Shown: positions 54,241 through 64,000 of the stretch, piece after piece | How the letters are laid out: each line of letters opens with the position of its first letter | Numbering within the stretch: position 1 is the stretch's first letter | Assembly (NCBI GenBank): GCA_022828595.1 | Contig: JAKGHH010000005.1 | Span: 59,701,655 to 59,765,654 of the forward strand | Reading direction: 5' to 3' | From: Nelumbo lutea | Lineage: Eukaryota > Streptophyta > Magnoliopsida > Proteales > Nelumbonaceae | DNA: 64,000 nt | Notes under the pieces: generated by a model | Database searches by the model: none | Told to the model about the DNA's origin: nothing | What the model saw: only the letters and a program-made list of their open reading frames with translations | Position numbers and translations under genes: made by a program

Positions 54241-55744
54241 GGAAGAAAAAAAAAAGGAGTGCTGGGTTATCACCTCAGAGATGATATGGATTGTGATTAG
54301 TTCAAATTCATCAATAGAAGGAGAAATGATCTAGACAAAAAGCAAGAAAAAGAACACAACTCCTTTGGAACAATGGGGAAGGACCTGAGGAGAACCCAAT
54401 TGCTGCTGGGAGAAGGAGACAAAGTTGCTAAATGGGCAATATCGCCAGAAGGAGTGGCTCTGAGAGAGGTGAGAAGTGGGGTAGGTTTCTCGATCATAAG
54501 AAGACTCTTCCAGGAGTAGTTAGAAAATCGAACGATCGGTATCCATGACGTGATCACTGGAGAACATCAATATCGGCTTCTGATCTCACCGAAAAAGGTA
54601 ATGTGAGGTGCTGGAGAGAGGGATCTTAGACAAAGTACAAGCGGTGTAAAAGTAGAGGCGGTTGTTGATAGAAGTGGAGGCGGGGCAGGTAGGCTCGAGT
54701 CATTTCATACTTCATTTCGAAAAGATTGGAATTGGCCCTGACGTTGGAAGTAAAACAAGCCCAATGGCATTTATAGATATTGAAGATATTGAAATCTACA
54801 GAAATCTTAATAGGAAGAAAAAGGGAAAGAAAATGTAATAAAAGAGAAGGATATTATGGAAGTTATGTGGGACAACATAGGAAAAGATCGAGTGGAGTGG
54901 TGATTCAGGATCTCTCAAAAAGCCAAACTGAAAATGAGACTAATTGGGTTGGACCGACAAAAAGAATGAAACTAAGCCAACCCAGTGGAATCAATCATGG
55001 TTCAATCTCTGAGTCGGCTCGAATATGGGAGAGAAAATTTCCAAAGAGAAAGGTATGCTTTTGAAAATGAAAATGAAATGTTTAATATCAACAAACTGAT
55101 TAATTTGGAGGCAACAAGAGAAGAAGATACTTTTAAGGACGCTGAGGAAGGCCTTGGAATTGGCAAAAATGCAAATATGGATTTGGATGCTGATGATTCA
55201 GGTTCTTTAACAGGAGACCTTGCTTCTGAAGATGTAAGGAACATAGACTCTGAACTCCCAAGTAATTTATCCTACAGTAATTATTTCTCTACACCTGGTT
55301 TTATTTGTTACTATGATTTCAAAAAAAGGAAAATCCTAAAAATGCTTTTAAAAAAAGGAAAAAAAAAAAAGTTGGAAAGGAATTCATATACAAAATCCAA
55401 ATGGACCTGGTCAGGAAAAAAAGAAAATAAGTTCAATCACTACAAAAGGGATATGTTATGCTCTGTTAATTTCAAAAGAGAGAGGGTTAAATGGATCTCC
55501 TCAATGGAAAGACTCCTGAGCCTTGAAAAGAAATCTCTGCTCAGAAAGGAATGAAAAAGAGAAACATATTGGATTTGGGAAGATAGTTAAGGTCTTTTAC
55601 CTACCAATCAAGTAAAATGGAGGTTGATTCTTGTATCCAACAAGTTTTTTTTTTTTTTGAATCCTCTGATGGAGGCCACATCAAAACTCGCCATAGTGTC
55701 TCAAAATAAGTGGGTTCTATCCCGAAATAGAACCTAGTTACCAA

Positions 55745-58700
55745 ATGAAGCTATTAGCCTAGAATTGTCAAGGGATAGGGTTCCCCTTGACAATTCAAGC
55801 TCTAAAAGAGACCCAAAAAATATTAAAAAAAAAATGATGTCCTTTTTCTTGATGGAAACCAAAACCTCCTTAATGAAGTGCAAGAAAAAATAAGGTTTTT
55901 TGAAATAATGGGGCCATTGGGGAGTGGACTCCAAGGGGCTAAGTGGTGGTTTAGCCCTCTTCCCAAGCCATGATGTGGAATTAAAAGTTCTGTATGCCCA
56001 TAAAAATTTCATCCATGTGAGGATCTATGATAAGGAGGTCAGGGAGGGGGAATGTTCTTTTATCTATGGGAAACCAAAGAAAGCTTCAAGGAAAATCCTT
56101 TTGAATAAGTGGTTGGCTCTTGCCACTCTAGTTAAAGGACCTTGGTTATGCATGGGTGATCTAAATCTAATTTTCAACAAAATTGAAAAAGAGGGTGGCA
56201 ATCAATGCAACAAAAGTTATTTAAGAAAAAACAAGAAGTTTTTGAGGAGTTGTGGTTTTCAAGAGATAGTCAGTAATGGACCTTTTTTTACATGGTTAAA
56301 CAAAAGGGAAGGGTCAATGTTGATCAGGGCAAGGTTAGATGGAGTCTTGTATAATAAACTTTGGTCAAAACTTTACAATCAGCCAGAATGTAAAAACCTT
56401 TGTTCAATAGGTTATGACCATACTCCAATCTGTTTAGACACATCAAGAATTTTGAGATAGAAGAGGAGACCATTCAAATTCGAGGAAATGCAGACAACAC
56501 ATGAAGAATGTGAAAAGGTAATTAGAGAAGGATGGCAGGAAGGAACCTCAACAGACCACAACTCAGATTTGGAGCAAAAGTGTAAAAAGGTCCAATTGGC
56601 CTTACAAAGTTGGAACAAAAGATCTTCCAGGCTCATTTCAAAAGAGATTGTGAAAGTTAAAAATGAAATAAACAAAGAAGAAAGCAGAGATAAGGAAAAT
56701 CTAAAAAGAGAAAAAATAAAGAAGCTCAATGAAAAGTTAGAGGTTCTTCTAAGTAGAGAATAAATCATGTGGCACCAAAAAGTTCGGGTCAATTAGCTAT
56801 TGTATGTGGACAAAAATACTAAGTTTTTTCATGCAATAACTCAAAGGAAAAGAGCAAGGAATAGAATCTTAAGAATACAGGATAAAATGGTTGTTGGATT
56901 GAAAATGAAGAAGAAATTGAACACACCTTATTAAATCATTTTCAAAAAATTTTCAAATCCACAAACCTAAGGTACATCGAGCTTTGTCTCACAAATTTCC
57001 TAAGTAAATTGAATGATGATGATAGAAGAGAGTTAGAGAAAAAGGTGACCACAGAGGAACTAAAAGAGGCCTTGTTCCAAATGGCCCCGAGGAAAACACC
57101 AGGCCCTTATGGTTTTCCAAATTTGTTCTTTCAGAAGTTTTGGAATGTTGTGGGCCCTGATGTAAAAAAGGAAATTAAATAATTCTTTCAAATGGGTTGA
57201 ATGCCAAAGGAGTTAAATTCCACCTTCATTGCTCTAATTTCTAAAGTAAAGAACTCGGAGTCCCCCAATCACTACAGACCCATTAGTCTCTGTAACATTG
57301 GCCACAAGATAATCACAAAAATCATGGTCAATAGGTTGAAGCCACTGTTAAATAAATTAATCAATAGAAATCAGAGTGTGTTTACCCCTGGTAGGCTTAT
57401 TCAGGACAATGTTCTAATAGCCCATGAGGTCATAGACTATATGAAGAAATCTAAAGGAAAGAAGAGATGGATGGCTTTAAAACATGACATGAGTAAGGCC
57501 TATGATAGGGTAGAATGGGGTTTTCTTAGAAGAGTCTTGCAAAAAGTAGGTTTCGGTGAGACTTGGATCCAATGGACAATGGAGTGTGTGACCTCTGTCA
57601 CTCATAAAATTATGATAAATTGTGCTCCAAGTTAGACATTGTTCCCTGAGAGAGGCTTAAGGCAAGGGGATCCTCTGTCTCCATACCTTTTCCTCCTAGT
57701 TTTGGAGGTCCTCTCCACCAACATTAATAACTTAGTGGAGGCAAAACTACTGATTGGCATCAAGATGAACAAAGATTGCCATGTAATATCACACCTATTT
57801 TCCAGAGATGACAACTACTTGTTCGCTAGGGCAAACCCTACTGAAAGGAAGACTTTACTGGAGGCAATCAAATGCTATGAGGAAGCTTCGGGCCAACAAG
57901 TAAACCTAGCAAAATTTGAAATTTGCTTTAGTAGGAACATGCATGTTAAACTAAAAAAGATGATGGCTAGATCTATAAGAATGAAAAGAGTGGAAATCCC
58001 TTCGACCTATTTGGGGTTGCCCACTGTTTTTGGAAAGTCAAAGAAGACTTTATTTAGTGCCCTTGTGGAGAAAACTAAAACTAAGACAAAGAACTGTAGG
58101 AGCTTCTTCTCTTTCTGGTAGGAAAAATGCTATGCTAAAATCTGTTGTGGTTGCTATTCCGACTTATGCCATGTCCTACTTCTTATTGCTAAAAACCATC
58201 TATCACACTTCTTAAATTTCAAAGGAGATTTTCGTGGAATAGTCGAATGGGAAGAGGAAAATAAATGGGGTAAGTTGGTCAAATGCAAGTAGGAACAAAC
58301 TGGATAGAGGTAGAGGCTTTAGAGACCCTTATTGTTTTAACGTGGCACTTTCTGGCAAAGAATGTTTGTAGATTATATTTAGGAGATGAGAGCTTATGGG
58401 CGATGATAATAAGAGCAAAATATTCTAAAGAAAAAGTTCCTCTCTCTTCCAATCTGTCAAATAGGGGTTCTTGGGACTGGCAGAGCATACTAGCAGCAAG
58501 GAATGTAGTTAAAGTTGGAGCTTGTTGGGTAGTCAACAAGGGAGAAAACATTAAGATTTTGGGAGATTCTTGGCTACCCCAAATTCTAGGTTTTAAAATT
58601 CAAGGCCCAAGACCTCCAAACCAAAATCCAGTAATGGTTAGAGATTTAACAAATCCTTTGGAAAGAGGGTGGAATGAACAACAAATCAAAGAAATTTTCA

Positions 58701-59891
58701 TTGAATATTATGCAAATCATGTCCTAAATATTCCTCTAGCTAAAGCTCAAGGAAGGATAAACTAATCTGGACTCTAAACAAAAAATGGTTGCTTTTTTGT
58801 CAAATCAGCCTATTTTGTGGCAAGAAATCTAGAGCTTAAGGAAGAAAGCTCAATGCAAAGCTCCAGAATTCAAAGAGGCATGCAAAATTAACATTGGCAA
58901 GAGTTGTGAGCTTTAAAAATAAACTCAAAAATAATTAAAAATTTTGTATGGAGATGCTGTTGGAATGCTACTACTATGAATTCCAATCTGGTCAATAGAG
59001 GTATTGGGACCTCCAAATTTTACCTTGTTTGCAAAAAAGAAGAAGAGAGAATTTGTCATGCCCTCTTACAATGTGAGTATTCCAAATATTTTTGGTTTGG
59101 AAGCCCTCTAAACATTAGAATATAGAGTTTCTCGACTGTTCTCTCTTTTGCAAAATGGTCAGCCTATGGATTGAGTCCTGCAAAGAACAGTCATCTAGAA
59201 AGGAAGTTTTACTATCTTTAACTGTCATTATTTCGTGGGCCATTTGGAAGCATAGGAATAGCTTCATTTTTGAAAATTCATATATAAATCCTAGCATGGT
59301 TTTATTTTATATCGACAAGATGACAAAGGAGAGGACTTTGATTTCCCTGCAAGGATGGCAGCCCTCTTCCCCTATGGCTAACACAACTCGGAATGTCTCT
59401 TTTCGGAAGGCTCCTGATAGAGATGTCATCAAGATAAATACAAATTGGAGTTTTACTGTTACTAGTAAGGCAGGTTTTGGTGTCATCGCAAGGGATTACA
59501 CAAGGAAAGTGATTACGGCAAATTATGGAAGTTCAAGGGTGCAATCAACAATCCAAGCAAAAGTAGTCACTATTTTGAAAGGGCTAGAGCTCCTACCTTT
59601 CCTTAGTGCCTCAAGGTTTATTTTGGAAATTGACTATAGTATCTTGATAGTAGCGATTTCCTCCGGGAAATTCTCTCTAGCCCATGATGCCCAATTTTTT
59701 GTTCAGGATATTGTAAATTTGACTAGGAACAGGAATATTTCCTTTTCATTTCAAAATAGGGAAGGAATGGGGTAGCCCATATGCTCGCAAGGAAAGGTCT
59801 ATCGAGTTCAGGTTTGTTTTTGTTTGTTTGTCCAAAGTGGATCCAAGACCTGGCAAACTTGGACTTATTTGATGTCCCTTCCTTTGGTTAA
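55745..59891 (+). pseudogene. LINE ORF2: endonuclease, reverse transcriptase, RNase H, with many lesions
   Basis: ORF2 does target-primed reverse transcription. It starts MKLLA at 55745 and hits TAG at codon 6 where the family has tryptophan (MKLLAWNCQG). NCQGIGF and LMETK mark the APE-type endonuclease, with LCMGDLNLIFN and YDHTPICLD as later catalytic motifs. RT follows: HYRPISLCN, MALKHDMSKAYDRVEW, GLRQGDPLSPYLF. The catalytic loop is altered to FSRDDNYLF. A zinc region (ERICHALLQC) and an RNase H-like domain (VIKINTNWSF, GFGVIARDYTRK, EIDYSILIV) come next, ending PSFG at TAA 59889-59891. It is split into many frames. Confidence 0.88.
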
Positions 59892-60255
59892 TCTAATGAA
59901 AAAAATAGTTTTCTTACCAAAAAAAATTGAGCGGAAAGTTGTTTTACCTGGGTTCCACATTTACCACTAAAACCAACTCTCTCCCAAAGCCCAATGGCAA
60001 CTAAAAAATTTAGGACAAGTTATGATCGTACAACCTTTCATTAAGACATGAACTATTTTTATTATCTAAATTCAAATTCAAATTTGATCTTATTAAGGTT
60101 GATTCAAATTCGATTTGTTTATAATTAAATCAAACCAAAATTGATCGGGTTGAAAAATTGTTGAATCAAAGCCAACTTGGTCAAGTTAGAAAATCAATCA
60201 ATTCGGGTTGAGTTGAGTCAGGTTGGTCGGTTTCATCGGTTTGATAAACAACCCT

Positions 60256-60257
<2 letters not shown>

Positions 60258-60321
<64 letters not shown>

Positions 60322-60434
60322 CAATAATGATGATGATGATGATGATGGTGATGATTATGATTATAATTATAATTATAATTATAATTATCGCCGTCGTCGT
60401 CGTCATCATCATCATCATTATTATTATTATTATG
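60258..60434 (+). repeat. Compound microsatellite
   Basis: Consecutive blocks of (AAT)n, (ATG)n, (TTATAA)n, (CGT)n, (CAT)n and (ATT)n. Successive motifs differ by single-base changes, consistent with slippage on a mutated array. Confidence 0.95.
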
Positions 60435-60532
60435 TAAAAAATATAAATAATTATTAATTATTTAAAAAATTAAAATATAAAATAATTATATACTCTTATG
60501 TATTTCTATTATTTAGCTTTCGCTTAAAAAAG

Positions 60533-60559
60533 CTTGTACATTGCACAAGTCCCCACTAG
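60533..60559 (+). mobile_element. Helitron-like 3' terminus, plus strand
   Basis: CTTGTAC-ATT-GCACAAG hairpin (one mismatch), then TCCCCA, then CTAG before T. It matches the layout at 30697-30723. Confidence 0.45.
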
Positions 60560-61129
60560 TATATAATATATTGATCATTTTAGTCTAATTCATATATACC
60601 ATTTAATATCCAATTATAATCCGATCCAAATCAGCTTGGATATGATCCAATTCAAATTCAGATGTGCCTATATCATATTTGATCTGATGTGTTTGCAGCC
60701 TTAATTACCAAATGAGGCTATTAGACTTCTTCTTGGAAGCAATTGGTTGTAAAAGATTTGCATTTCCATCTATACCAGGCTGGACCAAAAAATGTGAGTT
60801 AAAAGGGAAAGAAGAAAATTGATCATGGCACCTAATTATACGAACTGGTCAAATATCACAAAGTCTCTTATGTGTTGCAAAGAGCCAAAGAGCATTTGCA
60901 TGAGGTGTGAAATAAATGGAACAAGAAATAATAGACTCTGGATCTGTTGCCAACAAGAGCTCTGTTCATGTTTATCCACAACACACTATCTCATGCATTC
61001 GGTACATCTCCCCATGCATAATACTAAATAGGAGAATAAGATATTATCCTTGTGTGATTGCAATGTTATGTGGGCAGACATGGACATAATTTTTGTGGGC
61101 AGTAGATCCAGACTCTAATGGACTACAAT

Positions 61130-61490
61130 TAAGACTGTCAATGAATCGATTCTGCTTGACTGTCGGAACCAAATCAAATCGTTTATATTGGTTCCGATTC
61201 CTTAATTTCTGTCCCAACTAATAATTGGGTTGATTCTGATTACTGTCTGAAATCGATTTACAACTGAAACCAATTATATAGAATTTTTATCATATTTTAT
61301 ATTTGAAATAAAATATCAACAAATATTAATTAAAAATGTTTAATTTATTAATATATAAATAGTTTAATTAATTTTAATTAATAATAATATTAGTTTTAGG
61401 TCTATGATTTTCTCCATATTAATATTCGGTTCAGGACTGAGACGGTGCGGCCACCCTGTCCCAACCCAGATCAACCCGTTGACAGCCTTG
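61130..61490. mobile_element. hAT-like MITE, 361 bp
   Basis: Ends TAAGACTGTCAATGAATCG and CAACCCGTTGACAGCCTTG. Flanking octamers ACTACAAT (61122-61129) and ACCACAAT (61491-61498) differ once. Confidence 0.75.
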
Positions 61491-61499
61491 ACCACAATA

Positions 61500-62440
61500 G
61501 TAACTAGGGATGTCCAACCGCAGACAACGTGGTGCGTCTATGATCTATCCCATTGGCGCTCATTCCCCTCTATGCCTTTCTCACGATCTGTTACTTTATT
61601 TTTTCATGCTAAGCTGGGCGAATAGAAGCTTTTGGAACATCCTCTTGAATGAGATCTTGCTCACATCCCATGTGAAGAAATATAAAAGAGGAACCTCCTT
61701 TCCAAAGTTCCAATCCAAACCATCCCACCATGCTTTCGATTTCTACAACCTTTCAGACTTCTTAGAATATAGAGTTCTATAGACCACTACCACAGCCTAC
61801 ACCGGTAATAAGGGTATAGTCATAATCTCAACGTTTTCGGTACAGGAAATTTAATGAAGGGATGTACTTGTGTATTTATTTGAATTTTAAAAGGTATTGC
61901 ATATTAGGGGAGTTTACAAATGATAGAGGTTTTTCATAATCACAAAAACCTCTATTCTAGTATTGAAAAAGCTTGCAATTATCTCCCTTTTATAATTAAA
62001 AAAAAACATTTGTATAATGCATTAGGTTTTCTAAAATATCCATTTTACTCTTATATTTATCAATTCAGATAGAAATTCATTAAAATACCCCCAAAAAATT
62101 TTTCACTTTTAATTAAAAAAAAATCCCCAAGCCAAATTGAATATTTCTCTAAGAAAACATTTAGTCTAGTATAAAAAGACAAATTTGACATTTTAAATTA
62201 TATTAAAAGATGCCAAGCTGTGGAATCAATGATAATGTTCCACACTAGTGATAAAACACATTGGTTCAACAGCAAGTGGTTGAATGTTTGTGGGTTCCAT
62301 GTATTTTATGATCAGTGTAGAGTATTATTATTGGTTCCACACTCTACCCAACAGCTATCGCATTTAGCTAAACCTATCTCTGTGCAACATGCCTCAATCT
62401 CCCTAATCAATAAATTCATCTTACAATGTATAGTTTCAGA
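61500..62440. other. Non-coding DNA
   Basis: No supported gene. The frames at 61404-61782 have no recognisable domain and cross the MITE border. Confidence 0.4.
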
Positions 62441-62443
62441 TTA

Positions 62444-62751
62444 GGGGGGGGGGTTCCTTTTTTGGATATTGAAAGTGGGAAAAGTTGTGAATCTCATTGA
62501 CCAAGAAACTCTTTTTTTTCAGATTTATGTGGGGACTAGGAAAAGCCTCCTAAGTGGGTAAATTAACTTTCCCATCTTAGAAAGGTTGCCAATACTTAGA
62601 TAGGACAAAAATGCCCCTTTTGATAGTAGAATTTTCATAACTAAAATGGTCATTATTTTATTTACCTGAAAACTAAAAGAACATGGGTAAATGCACTTGC
62701 CCAAATAAGTGCATTTACCTGAATAAATAACTTACCGAAAATCAAACAGGG
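62444..62751. mobile_element. PIF/Harbinger-like MITE, related to 36050-36467
   Basis: Starts with a G-run after TTA (62441-62443) and ends CAAACAGGGC near 62751. It shares with 36050-36467 the words GACCAAGAAACTC-like, ATTTATGTGGGGACTAGG, GACAAAAATGCCCC and ACATGGGTAAATGCACTT. The right duplication is imperfect. Confidence 0.6.
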
Positions 62752-62759
62752 CATAAGTT

Positions 62760-64000
62760 GTAAGAAAATCCTGGCTCTGATTTATAGTTTTGTCTCTCAT
62801 AGTTTTTTTTTTGAAGAACTTTACTGAGATACGACATATTAGGGCTGTCAATGGATTTCAAAATTCTAAAACACAATCCAATTATATGATTCAGACAATC
62901 CACTTACAAGGGCAAGGTGGGTTTTTGGTTGAGACGTAGCCAATTTAACCAGTTCGGCTTTGGTTGGTTGAGCCAACCTTTACTGAACCCAACGCAATGA
63001 CATCCTAAAACCTATTTCTGCCACTCAAGTATGATGTTCTGCTTAGGGTATGTTTGGTACTGTAACTTGTTTAGTGCCAATTAGAAATCGGGAAAGTGAA
63101 ACTTTTTGGCACACCAAATAGCTTATTGTGATTTTAAATACATACCCTATTGGAGGAAATGTTTTCCTCCAACGCTCCAAGACACATTACTTTATACAAA
63201 AAGTGGTATAGACATTAGAAATTATCTATCTAGCCAAACGCAAATTTCATACCATAAAATCAAAATACCAATATGGTGCTTAGGCTCCTTTTGGATGAGA
63301 GTAAATGCAAACACAATTGATTATAGTTCTTATTCTACCATTCTAGTTACCAAGATTGATGTTCATTTTCTAAAGAGACCTTTGTTCCTGCAATCCAAGG
63401 AGGCGTTCTACAATATGAATGTTTTTGTTTTCATTTGTTTTTGGAATTGCCACATCAGAAAAAAAAATAAATAATTTTTTGAACACTGTTTTTGTTTTCA
63501 AAGGGAAAATAACTTGATTTTGTTTCAAAAATAATAATACATGTTTTTGAAATCAACAAAATATTGGGTTTTAAAACAAAAACACAAATTTTCTAGTACA
63601 GAAATTGTATAACTTATGAAACATGTGTTGAAAAATCAGATGAAAATATGTTTTTGAAACCCAATCCAAGAACATGTTTTTGGTTTTAGTTTTGAAAACA
63701 AAAAACACATACTCAACCAAGAACATGCTTTTTGTGTTTTTGTTTTTAAAAAGTAATCTGCTTTGAAACGAAATGGTTTTGATTTGTTTTTAGAACAGGC
63801 AAAAAGAAAAACAATTCACTTTGTAACCACTATTTCTAAGGAAAAATGAGAAACTTGTTGATGGGTGAATCAACTATGGCTAACTATCCATTGAACAACT
63901 ATGGCTAAATGGCCAAAAGAGCGGCTATGTTGAAGCTTGAAGGTCAAACACATTGCTCTTAAAGACCAAGCTCTAAATATCTCTCACCTCAACTTTTAGG
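62760..64000. other. Unannotated AT-rich DNA to window end
   Basis: I see no gene. Text around 62840-63000 (AGGGCTGTCAATGG, GGTTGAGCCAACC) and 63040-63300 (TATGTTTGGTACTG) hints at worn MITEs without readable borders. From about 63460 the repeated AACATGTTTTTG and TTTTGAAACAAAA words suggest another degenerate repeat. Confidence 0.4.

Larger units (their letters stand above)
53552..59929 (+). mobile_element. L1-type LINE, nearly full length, inactive
   Basis: ORF1 and ORF2 remnants lie in order on the plus strand, followed by TTCTTACCAAAAAAAATTG as a short 3' A-tail. The coding order (DUF4283 and zinc knuckle; endonuclease; RT; zf-RVT; RNase H-like) is that of plant L1 elements. The 5' end is not defined and I found no target duplication. 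Confidence 0.88.

Overview
This is plant nuclear DNA, and it looks like repeat-rich heterochromatin or intergenic space of a flowering plant. The evidence is the content: a decayed plant GH3 beta-xylosidase gene, Tat-lineage Ty3/gypsy elements, L1-type LINEs with a plant DUF4283 ORF1, a TRIM, and many hAT-, Harbinger- and Mutator-like MITEs. I cannot name the species. I see no intact host protein-coding gene, and no rRNA, tRNA or CRISPR.

Layout. 0.8-9.1 kb: a minus-strand beta-D-xylosidase pseudogene with at least two in-frame stops and a missing middle. It is split by a complete non-autonomous LTR retrotransposon (3940-8268, target duplication CATAT) whose 1.7 kb LTRs carry minisatellites and exceed its 0.9 kb non-coding internal part. 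10.4-20.4 kb: a full-length but dead Tat-lineage gypsy element inside an (ATT)n microsatellite. It has both LTRs, gag-pol, and a spliced antisense gene with its own TATA box between pol and the 3' LTR. 20.4-41 kb: AT-rich DNA with a 5'-truncated LINE, MITEs with readable target duplications, Helitron-like 3' ends, a TRIM, a solo LTR lying against a MATE transporter fragment, and a second inverted MATE fragment. 41.4-45.8 kb: a second, minus-strand copy of the gypsy family, lacking its 3' end and carrying an in-frame deletion that fuses reverse transcriptase to the integrase region. 45.8-50.4 kb: MITEs and a solo LTR. 50.4-52.2 kb: a Pack-TIR (probably Pack-MULE) candidate carrying pieces of a receptor-like kinase and a class I TCP transcription factor. 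53.5-59.9 kb: a nearly full-length but mutated L1-type LINE. 60-64 kb: a compound microsatellite, MITEs and unannotated AT-rich DNA.

The features do not form a pathway; they record successive insertion and decay. Nesting gives relative ages in several places: MITE in MITE at 35.2-35.9 kb and 48.8-49.5 kb, MITE in the Pack element at 50.7 kb, gypsy in microsatellite, and solo LTR beside a MATE fragment. The two gypsy copies explain each other: most premature stops in the first copy correspond to CAG, CGA or TGG codons in the second, the pattern expected from cytosine deamination of a methylated element.
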